Positions 1-12,721 of a stretch of 64,000 bases of DNA are shown here, piece after piece. The stretch is from positions 744,001 through 808,000 of the forward strand of contig BJKQ01000004.1 of the NCBI GenBank assembly GCA_006538405.1, given 5' to 3'. Origin of the DNA: Hansfordia pulvinata. Lineage: Eukaryota; Ascomycota; Sordariomycetes; Xylariales. Within the stretch, counting starts at the first letter, position 1. The number at the start of each line of letters is the position of its first letter. The notes beneath the pieces were generated by a model that saw nothing but the letters and a program-made list of their open reading frames with translations, was not told the DNA's origin and did not search any database. The position numbers and the translations under genes are program-made.

Positions 1-1886
1 CTGTGCTCGTAGTGGCTGGGCACGAGCAGTGCGGCGGGGCTGAATGTGTCGGCCAGTGGTCGTTGCTTGCGTTGCGCAGCGCATCTGAGAGCCCTCTGGA
101 GTTGGTCGGTCAATAGAGAGGTAACCCATGGCTGTCAGGCCTCGTTGTGGAGGCACAAGGGCGAAAGTGTTGAGATGCGATGCGCATACCGAGCATCAGG
201 TAAGGTGAGGCAAGGAAAAGTCGTGTTCGCCCCATCGCCGAGAGACGAAGGGAGGAGAGGCCAGAGATCGGCGAGCCACGCGACGGTTGGCGTTTCGGGC
301 GTTGGGAGAAAGGCAGCCGCGGATTCGGGTACGTACTCGTACACTACCGACTACATGTACCGTGCCTACCTACCTATACATGTACTCGTATCCAAGGCAC
401 CTAATAAGGTACTCGTACGGCATGGTCCCGAGAGTGTGGACGCGCCTGCCGTAGCATAACGGTCAGGCGATCGTTGATCTCTCACCTCCGGCACTCTGAG
501 AGAGTAATAAGGATGTATCTGGGAGCGGTATAATGCAGGGAGGTACACTCACAATGCTGGATCAGCTCAACACCAGTGGACCTCGTAACTTCGAGCACCT
601 CCAGCTCTAATAGCTACCACCTACCTGCCCAGGTACACGTTCCTGCGAGAGGTACGCGTTCCTCAGAGCCAGCCGAGAGCCAGCCGAATTGGAGTTCTAG
701 CTGTGTCGAGAGAACTGATTGTCTTATTACGAGTATGGGAACTGCCCTGGAAAATGGCCAGCGGCAATTGGAACCACCCCATGGGCTTTCCGCGCGCGGC
801 CCAGCCGTGGCAGCATGCCCAGTGGGGATCCGCGAATACCTCCACCAGGTGGTCTGTAAGGTAGCCCGGGTGTCCCCGCTAATCCGTTGGGGGTCGGGTA
901 TCTCGTCGGCAGGTGCCTACCAGGCGGAGGTGCACTGATGAATTACGAGTACCTAATAACCCAAGTTACGGTAGGTATGGAACCTCCCTCACCTGAAGCG
1001 AGGTTGGGCCATTTCACCGTCTTTCTCGGCAGGCCACCGCCAACAAGGGGGGCCGCGATCCAGGGAAGAGACAGGAGGCTGAAGCAGCCAGGAGCTACGA
1101 CGCAGTCAGTACAAGGTCCATTCTGACCGGCCCTTCTGGCGGAGTGCACCCCCGGCCTCCTCACTCCCCGACGGCGCTGTGGCAGCTCGAGTGCTGTGGC
1201 AGCTCGAGTCCGAGCTCGTCGTACAGCAAACAATAGCTCGCCCTGTGCCACCCACCCACCGAGAAAACCTTGAAAGAACGTCATCGTTGGCCAGACCACC
1301 GGCGGGCAGCCTCCCAAAAAGGCCTCCGTCGTGGGAGGGGCCGACAGAATCAGGGAGTGCTGGGTCGTCACTCGCTTCCGGCCGGGTTGCACCATTCTTC
1401 GATCTAGGGTGGTGACGGGTTTCGGGCCGATACGCCACGGCATCCATTCTCCCCCTCTGACCTCGCACCCACGCGTACGAGTACCACGCGCCCAAGCCAT
1501 ACGAGATTCCTGGCGAGCCAGCCTCGAGGACGAGTCGACTTGCAGACAAACAAAGCAACAAGCAGGATGACGGAGAGAAAAGGGAAGAAAGAAAAAAGAA
1601 CTGTGGGCGCGGGCAAAGGCGCCATCCTATCTGGTTATCCACCCGTGCACGCACATCTGATGAGGCTCTGGGGCACGGGCATGTTGGGCGAAAGATCTGC
1701 CACGGGAGGCTCGTACGGACACACACACCCACACACCTCCCCTGGGCATCTCATCTGGGGCGGACGTGGAACCGGGGGTGTTCGCATGGACAAAGGTACG
1801 GGTGAACCAAGCGTTGCACTCGCGCACAGGCTGGCGCTGGCTCCCACAGCCATATCCGTAGTCGCACATCCATACACAGGTACAAG

Positions 1887-1906
1887 TAGGTAGGTAGGTA
1901 GGTAGG
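1887..1906. repeat. (TAGG)n microsatellite
   Basis: Five head-to-tail TAGG units. The same TAGG/CCTA words recur in many spacers of the window, for example near 2575-2600, 3550-3580, 37255-37330 and 49646-49680. Confidence 0.9.
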
Positions 1907-2733
1907 TTCGCTTTATTGACTTGAATACATAACTGTGCCTTGCAGTCGGGACAGTCAGCCGGAGGTCAGGTCTATTCAGGAACGCGATCTGGGACACAGG
2001 GCGCCAGGCCGCGGATCGCCTGCCCTGCCGTGTCGCGAGGCGCCGCACAGCTCATGGCGGTACGAGTATGCTGATACAGGCTCACGATTCTTTTTTCTTC
2101 TTCTTCTCCTCCTTTTAGTTAGGAGGAGAAGACGACCACATGAGAGGTTTCTCGAGAGGTATTCAGCAGACGGCGAGACTAGGCAGCATAGGAGTGAATC
2201 CCGTGTGTGCCGTGCACGGGGCTCCGGGTATCGCCTGATAGGAAAACAGGCGATGGCGTTATACCCGCCAGGACAACCTTAGTTGCATATCGCCGCCCCA
2301 AGTTAAGCAGGCCAGATCTGCGCCAATCTTGATTCAACGTGCAGCAACGTACGATGGAACTCTATTCTTTGCCGATACTATACTGGACCGACCTGTTGAG
2401 ATCGTCCAGACAGCCACCACCTCATAGGTCCGCCGAAAGAGACCGCTCTTGTACGGTATTGGGCCGATGACGATGCAGCAACAGGCAGCGGATGTACCAA
2501 AAACGGGCACAGTGAACACAGGGGCGGCCGTCCGAATCTTTGTTTGAGAGAGGTAACTATCAGAAGGTATCTAGGTAGATACTACCTACCTACATAGGTA
2601 CCTTACATACCAACGTGCTATTAAGGCACCAGCCGGGGCTGGTAGGTCAGCTCTGATTATTGGGATTACTACTCGCATCCATGGTTGCGTGCTTGTAGCT
2701 GGGCGTCGGCAGCGTTCTTTGTTCTGTGGCTTC

Positions 2734-2763
2734 GATGTCGATGTCGATGTCGATGTCGATGTC
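2734..2763. repeat. (GATGTC)5 microsatellite
   Basis: Five perfect copies of the hexamer GATGTC, flanked by degenerate copies. It lies in non-coding DNA. Confidence 0.9.
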
Positions 2764-3899
2764 GGTGTCGATATCAATGGTTTCCCTCGACGCGTCACTC
2801 CGCCAGCAGCCAATCACCCATGCTGCAATTGAGAGATACGATATCCATGTGTGCCTGACTATCCACATGTAGCCACTACATGTAGCCCGGTACCTCACTG
2901 TCGTATACCACCCAGCATCGGATGCGACCTCACTCTGGCGACGGCTGGAACTGCAAAATACGGGAACCCGTACCTCCCGTGCGAGGCCAGATTCCTCGCG
3001 GCTGAGTGCAGTCCAATCGAGTGGAGGCGAGGCACTCGCGGTACTCCCGGTACACATGGAAGGTTTACTTGCGTTTATTGGCGTACTGACGCCACGAAGC
3101 CCTGCTCGAACGACCACCGCGGGCGACGCCGCAAGCCCGGATAAAGAAAACAGAATAAAATGTACGGACGTGTGATCCAACATGCATGCTGGCAGGCAAG
3201 CTCTTCTCCCTTCTTTTACCTGCTTCCCTACCTTCTCTTCTGACATACTACATACTCGTACGTACATACACAAACACATTCCATCCTCCTCCGTCTCTTC
3301 CCTACATCTTTACAAACCCCCGCCGCACTCGCGTCTCCTTCCTTCACCTGCTTGTTGGAGTTCTCTTACTCGCTTGCCTATTACTGTGACCACCACCACT
3401 GCCTACACCTACGCCTACATACGAGCACTTTGCAGCTATTATCCCATTTACTCCAACTCGAGGCCTGCTGCTAGCAATCCATCCCATCCCCGTGGCCCGC
3501 CAGGCCCGCACCAGCCCAGACCCCTTTTGTCGGGACCCATAAGGACGGGAAAGGTACCTACCTAACGACGAGAGGTAGGTAACTCGGGGTTGGGTTGTCA
3601 ATACATGCATGGATGCCACTGCCTTGGGCCCCTGCTCTTATTAAGGCACGAGTAAGGACGGTAGTTCTGGTCTTGGGTGGTCTTGGTTGTGGTGAGGGTG
3701 AGCCTGTCTGTCTACTGTCTCCCTTTGGCCCTTTGGGAGCGAGCCAGAGAACCCACCCGCTTCTTGCCCGCCCCCACTCCAGCACCCCAGCACTACGAGT
3801 ACAGCACTTCCCGTCAGTCCGGGTCCAGTGAGCCAGTCACGCCAGTCCGACCAGCCGTGCCAGCCGTGCCAGCGTGCCAGGAGCCCAGCCCAGTCCAGC

Positions 3900-4899
3900 C
3901 CGGTCCAAGCTGGAGGACCCCGTGGGACCCTCCTCCAGCCACTCACTGCCCGACCTCCACTGGGACTCCTGCTGGGTTCCATTGCTTTGTCGTGCTGGCT
4001 TCCACCACTTGGGCCTCGCCTCTCCGAGTCCGCGCTGCCACTGGTCTCAGCCTGCCCACCTCTGGCTGACATTGGCCACTGCTGCTGTACCGGTAGTATC
4101 GTACCCCGTGCACCACCACCCGGTCCGTCGCCACCACCACCACCACTATAGTCACTGCGACCACGGCGACACGCCTCTCCCCCCAGCGCGTCACCTCAAC
4201 TGCCACATCAGTCCTGGCCAGCCCACAGCCTTCTGATCATCACTGACATACGAGCACAGCAGGCAGCCCGTCCTCTGCCTCACCTGCCCTGCCCTGGCTG
4301 CTGCCCTCCTGTACCATGCCCGTCTCACGCGCCTACCCTCGATCGTGATTGGCCTCCCCCCCTGTGCACCACTGCACCACCACCCCGGCTCCCACAAAGT
4401 CCCTCCGCGCCCTTGGTCGCCCCTGGCTTCCCTTACTGCCTGCCCTGGTCCGACCGAATCGACATATTCCACGCCGCTGCTTCGACCCGACTGCACCGGC
4501 CTCTGAAACCATCACCACCCTCACACAACCCCACTGCCCAACCTGTCTCACAGCTTCCAGCAGCACCCGCCGTACCTGCGCTTCGGCCTAAGACACCCAT
4601 CCCAGGAGGCAGGCTGCCCGATCGGCCGACACCGAGGCTGCCCGCCCGCCCGGTCCGACACCATCGACGCCCACCACCACCATCTCCATCCCCAGGGCCG
4701 GCCCCCCCAAACCCAACCCAAACCCCAGCGTCAGAGACATCGCCCTGAGGAGACGCCAACACGCCGCCCGACGTGACGCGCCCTCCTCGCCTCGTCTCGC
4801 CACGACCCGGCCGCGGTCCAGCGCCGACGCTGCTCCGCTGCGGCCCTCGGCCCGCCTCCGCCGCCTCCTCTCCCGTCGCCCGCTCGCACAGAGATCACT
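3900..4899 (+). promoter_or_regulatory. Pyrimidine-rich leader upstream of sog2
   Basis: From about 3900 to the sog2 start the plus strand is strongly C/T-rich (CCACC, CCCAG, CACCACC runs) and contains no convincing coding frame. Long CT-rich leaders are common just upstream of filamentous-fungal start codons, so this is probably promoter plus 5' UTR of sog2. No specific transcription-factor site is claimed. Whether an upstream intron exists cannot be decided from sequence alone. Confidence 0.5.
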
Positions 4900-7800
4900 A
4901 TGAGTTTCTCCTCGGTCGCGTCGACGGCCACCACCCTGGTCGGTCCCTCCGTCGCACACTCGCCGCATCCTCACTCGCAGTCCCACGGCCACCCGTCCAT
5001 CTCTAGAGGTCTGCCTTCCAACCCGGGTCAGGCCATCCGACGCCTCCCACCCGCCGGCGCAGTGCCCCCCATGCCTCCGCCGCCCATCCCCGAGAAGTAT
5101 CACGCCAGCCACGGCAGCCACGTCAGTCATGCCAGCCATCCCAGCGCCGGCTCGACCCTGTCCGCGCATGCGCCGTCCCTGTCCGCCCATCAGGTCATCT
5201 CCCTCGCCCGCGATGCTATGAGCACCGCCCTCCAGGATAACGAGAGCCAGGCCGCCGAGGCCAGCGCCGTCAGCAACGAACTCAAGCCCGGCGTCACCAT
5301 CGACCTCAGTCGCAAGAACATCCAGGAGCTGCCCGACGAGGTTGTCGACATCATCAAGCACGAGCTCGAAAGGTCCGTTCCGTTCATCTCGCCTTCCCCG
5401 CCCTGCTGCCTCACTGACCGCGCCTGTCCGCGCTCTAGGCTCGCATTGTCGCATAATAAGTTGTCCACTTTCCCTGCGCGTTTCTCCGAATGCACGACCC
5501 TGCGATATCTGAACGTCAGGAACAACCTTATCAAGGAGTTCCCCCTGCCGGTAAAGCATCCCACCCCTCCGCCGCGGGTCCTCTCCTGCAGCATGCATCT
5601 AACGAACAGCAGTTATGTCACTTGAAATCGCTAGAAATTCTCGACCTGGGAAGGAATCGAATCAGGGTGCTGCCCCCGATATCGCGAAGTTGACGTCGCT
5701 CAAGGTTCTGGCGGTGCAGAAGAACCGCATCGAGGAGCTTCCCATGTGCCTCGCAGACATGGTTTCGCTACAGGTGCTGAAGCTCGACGGCAACAACATC
5801 AGCTTTCCGCCAAGGGAAGTCCTGCAGTACCAGGCGCAAAGCCCGCCCAACGAAAGCTGGATGAAAGAGAACGAGGTCACCGAAGTAGCTGTCACCGCGC
5901 ACATCAAGAGATATCTCCGACAATACTCCCAGAGCATGAATGGCCGAGACCGCGACCTCGAAAACGCGGCCGACGACTTTTCCGAAGGCACAGAAACCCC
6001 TCGCATGCCTGCCAAGCGGGTCATAAGCGGCCGTTTCCCCGTGAGGGTCAACGGCAACGACATGTCGGACCCCCGGTCGCCTGCGATACCTCGGGCGCCG
6101 GCATTCCCCTCGCGTTCTCACTCTCGCGGCTCTTCGGCTCAGACGCTGTTTCCTCGGAGGCCCAGTGTCATGCCCTTGACCATCGGCAACCCAAACGAGC
6201 GGGTGCGATCAAACAGCGAGACCTTGTTCAATGGTCACAAACTCGACAGGCCTTCGGAGCGCCACAAGCGCATGGCGATTGTGTCCAAGCGAGCGAACGA
6301 TCTGGGAACGCTGGACGAGACCGAGGCCAACAACCGGTTCAGCCATTATCGGGGCATGAGCGACGTCTCGTCTTTGACCGGCATGCACAATCCCAGCTCA
6401 ACCGTCGTCATCAGCCCCGCCAGCCCGATCGACCCCTTGCTCTCCAGGCCGAACTACGTGCGCCGGCTCTCGGTGCTGCCTGAGCAGCGGCGCGAATCCA
6501 AGGTCTTCGACCCCATTGTGGAATCTGCCAAGGGTATCCTCTACTCCATCTTCCAGATCCACCCAATGATACAGCTCTTCACTCGCCTGACCAGCGATGG
6601 CACGGCGAAGCGCTCGAGCCTCGAACGGGTCTTTTATAACACAAACGGCCACGTCGAGCAGCTTGAGCAGGAGATACAGAAACACGAGCTGAACCTGGAG
6701 AGCGGAAATCCGGTGAGGGAGAATGGCAACATACAGCGTGCCGTTCTCACTCTGGTCAGCGCCTACAGCCACATCTGCACACTGCTGACCAACAACATGG
6801 ACAACATTGTGGACAATGGCGACCCTCGCTACATCCGCTCCATGCTCATGCTGCTGTACAACAGCATCATGGAGCTGCGCGTTACTGCGAACGAAACCTC
6901 GATGGGCATTGCTGGCCGCGGCCCCAACTACGGGCTCCGGAGGCCGGGGATCGAGGATACGATCAAGCCTCACTCACGCGAGGGCTCCATCGCGCCTATG
7001 GCCGACCGCCTCGGGCCAGGGTCGCAAAGGGGCCGGCCAAGCCCTTACATTCATAACCCTAGCAACCTGCGGGTTGCGACGGACACGTCGCAACTGCCGC
7101 AAGTCAACGGCCACGGACGCACTGCGACGGTCACTTCCGCGACCCCTCGCTCTGGCGAGTCGTTCGCGTCTCTGAGTGCCGATGGTCGCAATGCGGAGCC
7201 GACACAGGAGGATCGGGCTTTCGACCAGATATTCCTCTCACTCCAGAAGTCGACTGACCTGGTCATGCGCATTCTGCCCACCATGAACGTACAACTGGGC
7301 CAAGGGAAGCGAGCGGCAGAGAATGGACGGGCGCCGGATCACGTCATCAGCTGCTGGGTGGGTGTGGTCTCGAAATGCGGATACGCCATCAAGGAGACCG
7401 AGATGCTGAAAAGTCGGCTTTCGCGCATCAAGTTGAAGGAAACGGGCGTCCGGACAGACCCTGGGTTTTGGAGTCTTTGCAAGACCTTCATCAACGCTTG
7501 GGCCGATTTCGGAAGCCAGTTCAGGAACACGGTGGAACAGATCTCAGCGCCCCTGGATGCCAGAGCCAGGCTCCGGCCCATCCAGAACAGCATCAAAGAG
7601 ACCAACAAGTTGATCTCGGACTCGCCCTGGGCTCCGTTGTTCGAGCAAGCCGGCAGCCTGGCACGCGAGCAGTACAACCACTTCTCCCCAGGCCACTACG
7701 CGACCAATTCCGCGGCCTCCCAGGGCCACCCGCCCATGACCCCGCAGAGTGTGGCCTTGGGGCCAGCCGCGCAGGCCATCATACCGTCGACGCCGCAGAG

Positions 7801-8029
7801 CGCTTCGTTCGCCCATGCCTTCTCTGGGGGCGTATTTGAGCGCGCAGATGCGCTGATGAGCATGGGCGGTCTCAGCATGTCTCGCACAGGAACGATGAGC
7901 AGTGCCACGTCGGCTTCTTCTGCGACAGTGGGACACGACGAGCGCCACGGCTACTCGTCGTCGCTGAGCCCCAACATGCACCCGGGCCAGTTCCGTTTCA
8001 ACGGCGGTGGCATCAGACCCTCTTTCTAG
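4900..8029 (+). CDS. sog2: SOG2-like leucine-rich repeat protein of the RAM/MOR signalling network
   Basis: Exons 4900-5372, 5439-5550 and 5613-8029, about 1000 residues once one missing base is allowed. The N-terminus is Pro/Ser/His-rich. Residues about 134-270 form leucine-rich repeats (motifs TIDLSRKNIQELP, LRYLNVRNNLIKEFP, LEILDLGRNRI, LKVLAVQKNRIEELP). From about residue 490 a long alpha-helical region (start FDPIVESAKGILYSIFQ) matches the SOG2/RAM-pathway domain. Sog2 binds the Ndr kinase module (Cbk1/Orb6-Mob2-Kic1) that controls polarised growth and cell separation. Intron 1 (66 bp, phase 2) and intron 2 (62 bp, phase 0) follow GT-AG. The frame breaks at the C5 run 5673-5677: the LRR reads VLPP in one frame and IAKLTSLKVL in another; a sixth C would join them. 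The start ATG precedes the first conserved segment and ends the CT-rich leader. Confidence 0.9.
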
Positions 8030-9560
8030 ACAGGGCGGGGGATACCAGCGCATCGAGGCGTGCGCGCGGTGGCAGCAGTCTTGGCGTCGTGCCGGGGCCG
8101 CCTGGGTGTATATTACTGGAGTCCCCCAGACGCTTGAGGACTCTGTACTCTATATTTTGTGTGTGTAAGTGTCGGCGCTGGACGGTTCGACTGCACGGCC
8201 CAAGAGGCTTTGTACTGGATTAGGACGAGGCCGATCTGCTGGCTGAGCTGGCGGTGGCCTGCGTGCATTGTTGACCACATCCTGGAAGATATTTGGTTAT
8301 TGAGCAGAGCAGGGGGGGGAGGGGGAACAGATTGACGATTTGTACGCTGAATTATGTCTCCAGGCGAGGATGGGTTGACGAGGTTATTGCATATGTACGA
8401 AAGTTCTGGAGACTGGGAGAGGGAGCAAAAGGCGTTTGGAGGGTGGATTTGTCGTTGATGGGACGTCTGTCAAGGCAGCCAGAACGGGTTCTGGGCTGTT
8501 GGGCGGGCTAATGTGAAATACCCTATTTTGTAATGTTTGCAATGATTGGGGGTATCCAAGCACGGGCATTGAGGCACTGGACACGGCCGGGGGCAGCACA
8601 GCGCAGCCAAGCAAATACATGGCAATACTGTTTTTGAAGAGGACTACCGCCGCGACGACGACAACACAGTGGTGTGCCAACGACTCCAGCAGGATCAAAA
8701 CGCCGCGATAGGCCGACCGAGACCGGGCGCGAACGGATGCATGACGGGGTGGGGAGGAAGAGAGAGACAGAGACAGAGAGAGAAGGTCGACACAAGCGCC
8801 GCCGGGGTTGCCAGTCGCGCGGGCTCTGTGGCCCAATCACGGCGGGGCCCCTCGAGTGGTCTGGTCTCGTGCTGCCGCAAGGGCTTGGGAGAGAGGGATG
8901 GCCCAGCATGGCCCAGTATGAAAGACGGGAGATGATGGGAGCGCGACCAGCCCCGCTCGGCCTGCATGAAATCCCATCCCGTGGCCCCGGGGCGCCAGCC
9001 AGACGTCAGCCCGCGCAGGCAGCGCTTGCATACTCGTATATCTCCGCGCGCCCTGCTCGCCTGTCCCTGTCAGCGTCGGAGAGGGGAGGGGGGGGGGGGG
9101 GGTAACGGCGAGTGTTTATTATAACGGTTTCCTCGGGAGGCGTCGTCTCAGTCACTCAGTCAGTCACTCAGCATATGTCCCGCGCGACAAAGATAGCGAG
9201 GCGCAGGCAATTCCACCCTCTTTCTTCTTCTTCTTCTTCTTCTTCTTCTTCTCACTGCCATCACCACGCAGACTCAAACACAACACCACCTACCTATCTT
9301 GGTTACCTATCCGATCTCGGTCCCCTCATACCGCTGTAGGGAAGGGCGCAGGGCCATCTCATACCATACCAAACAGGGCCGTCGCATACCTTCAGGGTCC
9401 GCAGTCGTGGTGGTGCGACTTGACTCTTGGGGGCAGGAGACAAGGACTCAAACTCACTGGAGCGTCCCGCTTTCCCCAACCCGGCATTTGGGCAGACGAG
9501 AGGAGACGAAGCAACACGGGCGGTCGGTCAAAAATAACGAATCACAAAAAACGAGCAAAA
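8030..9560. other. Intergenic: sog2 3' region and bls1 promoter
   Basis: No supported gene. The first few hundred bases are presumably the sog2 3' UTR. A TTC/CTT tract lies at 9221-9252 and a G12 run near 9090-9102. The last 300 bp lead into the bls1 start with an A-rich context. Confidence 0.6.
9221..9252. repeat. (TTC)n microsatellite
   Basis: About ten consecutive TTC units in the spacer upstream of bls1. They may lie in its promoter or leader. Confidence 0.9.
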
Positions 9561-11363
9561 ATGACAGAATCCAGCGCACCGGCGGCGGGTGGCGACGGGC
9601 AGCAGGGCTCCAGCGCAGCTGTCGACGTCGACGTCGTTGCGGAGAGGCCTCGCGACCGCAGCAGCAGCAGCAGCGGGCGGGACGAAGATGCCGGGACATA
9701 TGCGCCGCCGTCGCCGTCGCCGCCGCCGCCGCCGCAGGCACCATCGTCTCCGCGCGCCGTCCCGTCATCACCAGCAGCAGCAGCAGCGGTATCGACGACG
9801 CTGTCGCAGCTTCACCTCCAGACGGTCGGGGGCACGTCGCCCCCGGCAGCGGCGACGACGACGACGACGACGATAGCGACGGCCACGGCGCCGGGCGTCG
9901 GGCGGGGCGGGGCTCCGCCGCTCTCGTTTGCACAGCAACTGCAACAGCAGCAGCAGTATCATCATCATCAGCAGCAGAGAGGCGGCAGCAGCGGCGGCGG
10001 CGGCGACGGGAGGCAACCCGTCTTCGCCCGTCCTCATCACCCACTGGTGCCGGGTCCGGGTCCGGGTCCGGGTTCGATGACGCGCGTGGTGCCGGGGCAC
10101 CAAGCGCCTCAGTCGCAAGCGCATCCGCGAGCAGTGCCAGCGGGCCGCGGGGGCGGGGGCGGGGCAGGAGGAGCGCCGCCGCCGCCGCCGCCGCCGCCAG
10201 CGACGCAGGCCCACGGAAATCCGCCGCAACACCCCCGGGCTCGCCGCCGCCCGCGCCGCCCTCGCAACCCGCGACCGCAGCCGCAATGACGACCCCGCTG
10301 TCCCCGACGACGCCGACGCCAACGGCCACCGCGAGCACGATCACGAGCACGACCACCCCGAGAACACCCCAACGCCCCACTCCGTCCTTCTCCTCCCCCT
10401 CAACCTCCCCTCCACACCACACCTTCCCCTCCACGACCCAACTACCCCCGACAACCCAGCAGCAGCAGCAGCAAGCCCCATTCTCTTCCTCTTCCCCCTC
10501 CTCCCCCTCGACGACGGCGGAGGCCCGCGCCGCTCTGCTGGCCACGGTCTCCAACGCGGTGTCGTCGGCGCTCTCGCCGCGCGCGGCGGCCGTCCACTCG
10601 GGCGCGGCGGCCGTGTCGCGCCAGAGGGGGAGGTCGAGGCCGCGGCCGCGGGGCTGCGGCGCGAGACGGACCGCCTGGCCGCGCTGGCCGAGGGGGCGTC
10701 CAGGGCCGTCAAGGAGCTCGGCAGCGTGCAGAACTGGGCCGAGGTGCTCGAGCGCGACTTCGCCGTGCTGGGGGAGACGGTCAGGCTGGCTGGGCGGAGG
10801 GGCCTGGGGCGGGGGCGGGGCGGGGGCGAGGCGATCAAGGTGAAGATGAAGACGACGACAATGATTACGATGATGACGGGGGTAGTAGTTGTAGCTGCAG
10901 CTGCTCGAGCTGCGACGGCGGAAGCGGCGGCGGCGGTGGTGGTGGTGGTGGTGCGAGGAGCCGCAGCCAAAGCCCGAGTCGGAGCCGCAGCCGGAGCCGG
11001 AGCCACAGCCGCAGCCGCGAGCCCCCCGTGGCGTCGTCTTCCGACTCGGAGACGGCGGTCGCCGAGGTCGAGGGCGCCAACGGGGTGGCGGCGGCCTTGG
11101 CCAAGGCCGGCGGCCCCTGCGGAGCGGCCGCGGCCACCGGCAAGGTCGTCGACGTCGTGGTCCGGGTCGAGGTCGAGCCGAGCGCGGCGCTGGTCGCAGG
11201 GCTCAGCGACGCCATGTCCTCCGAGGTGTTCGGCGGCGGCGGCGCCGGGTCCGTGTTCGGGTCCGGCTCGGACGAGACGGTGGGCTTCTCGGGCGCGAGC
11301 CGCGTGTCCACCGCCACCAGCTCGTCTTCGCGCGGGCGGGATTTCGAAGATTTCATGGGATGA
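9561..11363 (+). CDS. bls1: BLOC-1 subunit 1 homologue (GCN5L1/BLOC1S1/Bls1), frame broken in this sequence
   Basis: The conserved core is at about 10520-10790: ARAALLATVSNAVSSAL, then ETDRLAALAEGASRAVKELG, then SVQNWAEVLERDF. This matches the BLOC1S1 family signature (animal members have KEIGDVENWA followed by a xLDMR helix). BLOC1S1 is a small coiled-coil subunit of BLOC-1 (and BORC in animals) acting in endosomal and vacuolar trafficking. The chosen start (A-rich context, 9561) gives a very long Ser/Pro/Ala/Gln/His/Gly-rich N-terminus; an alternative ATG at 10286 would give a far shorter protein. The C-terminus is acidic (EDEDDDNDYDDD), then Gly-rich, RS-like (ARSRSQSPSRSRSRS) and ends in GRDFEDFMG. 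Three frame breaks (about 10170-10260, the G5 run 10626-10630, and about 10785-10830) each need exactly one added base. Family assignment is strong; the N-terminus is uncertain. Confidence 0.72.
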
Positions 11364-11648
11364 GGCATCCTCGCTGGGGATATCACTACTGGACGAGACG
11401 CGGACGATGACGATACTTTCGACGAGGCTATAGCTCCGACCTGTGTCGGCTTTCATTAGGAGATCTAACATTACGTCTATCGCGTGGTTCTTCCGGATAC
11501 TACAGAAAGAGGATTGCCCATCGAAACCTCGTCTCGGGTCACATTATATAATAGATCTCCCGTTTGCAGCATCTGCTAACCCCCAGGCCTGACACATCTT
11601 GGGCGTCGCGGCATTGCTCGCTCCTCTCCGTGGCATCGCAGGAGGCAA

Positions 11649-12721
11649 TCACAACAGGCCAGGCAGGATGACGGAGCGCTTCTTCTTGTACTTGTCGCCA
11701 AACTGCTTGCGGTAGGCCTTCTCCTTGCCCCAGGCCCAGGTGTACATGTACGAGGCGCCGATGGTGATGAACATGGTGATGGCCGGGCTGAGGGTGACGA
11801 TGATGATGCCGATCCAGGCGATGATCTCAAACATGTAGTTGGGGCAGGTGACGAGGCGGAACGAGGCGCCCGAGGGCAGCTTGCGGGCCGTCTCGCCGGG
11901 CTTGCGCAGGCCGGCGAGGTAGAGGTGGATGCGGGCGTTGGCGATCTCGCCAAAGAGGAAGAGGGCGAGGCCGAGGTAGATGCGGGGCTTGTTGTCGTCG
12001 GCCCAGGCGGAGGGGGAGAAGGGGGCGTACAGCTCGAGGGCGCCGACGAAGCCGGCCGAGACCCAGTAGAAGAAGGAGTTGCGGAAGATGTTCCAGGCGG
12101 GCATGGTGTTGGTGGAGAACTTGTGGACAAAGGCCGTCTCGACCTCGCGCTTGACAAAGTGGGCCATGATCATGGCAAAGGCCAGCTTCTGGACGAGGGA
12201 CAGCTCCGGGTGCATGGCGGGGACGTAGTCCTTGAGGTAGGGGTAGACGGCCGGGTAGAGGTAGGGGCGCAGGGCCATGAAGATGGGGTGGAAGAGCAGG
12301 GGGCCGAAGTACTCGACGAGGAAGACGGTGCGCCAGGCGAGCTGGAGGCCGAGGTCCTTGACGAGGATCTCGCCCGTCTTGATGATGCCCTCCTGCTCGC
12401 GCAGCAGGGCATTGCGGTCCTTGAGCGTCTTCTTGGTGGTGGGGTCGTAGATGCCGAGGCGGTTGAAGTCGGAGGTGGCGGTGGCCTTGGCCAGGGCCTT
12501 CTTGACGTCCTCTACGCTGGCATCGTTGGGCAGTTCGATGGAGGCGGGGAGGCTCTTGATGGGCTGCTTGGGAGCTGGGAGGGGTCAGTTCGGTTTGGAG
12601 TAGTCGGGGAGGGAGGGCCAGCCGGGCGAGGGGCGGCAGCAATAGCTCGTGGGCGGCGGCGGCGGCGGCGGCAGAGGGAGGACTCACAGCGATTGGTGAC
12701 CTTGAGAGTGAGGCCGGCCAT
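11649..12721 (-). CDS. tsc13: Very-long-chain enoyl-CoA reductase (TSC13 family)
   Basis: Exons 12721-12688 and 12574-11649 (113 bp intron, donor GTGAGT), 319 residues, the usual Tsc13 length. The enzyme does the last, NADPH-dependent step of each very-long-chain fatty acid elongation cycle in the ER membrane, feeding sphingolipid ceramides. The N-terminal ~100 residues are ubiquitin-like (MAGLTLKVTNR, later TSDFNRLGIYDPTTKKTLKD). Several membrane helices follow (LAWRTVFLVEYFGPLLFHP, NSFFYWVSAGFVGALELY, FEIIAWIGIIIVTLSP). The steroid 5-alpha-reductase-type C-terminus is intact: TCPNYMFEIIAW, then WGKEKAYRKQFGDKYKKKR. The protein ends ILPGLL. The reading frame is unbroken. It is convergent with bls1, with a 285 bp gap that holds only 3' UTR-like sequence. 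Confidence 0.95.

Larger units (their letters stand above)
1..3899. other. Intergenic region, no supported gene
   Basis: I see no coding region with recognisable domains, fungal codon bias or a plausible exon structure here; open frames on both strands are short and compositionally random. The stretch carries many short GTACTCGTAC/TACGAGTA words (about 335, 380, 414, 732, 947, 1480 and 2060), TACCTACC/GGTAGGTA runs and a hexanucleotide microsatellite. It could hold unrecognised non-coding transcripts. Confidence 0.6.

Noticed and set aside
4588..5598. Long minus-strand open frame opposite the sog2 start
   Set aside because: It is antisense to the SOG2 leader and first exons, Arg/Gly-rich, without domains, and an expected shadow of GC-rich codons.
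5673..5677. Programmed ribosomal frameshifting in sog2 and neighbours
   Set aside because: No slippery heptamer or downstream structure, and nine unrelated genes with G/C-run losses argue for sequence error.
9454..10554. Minus-strand 366-codon frame opposite bls1
   Set aside because: It is low-complexity Ala/Arg/Val sequence complementary to the repetitive plus-strand coding region.
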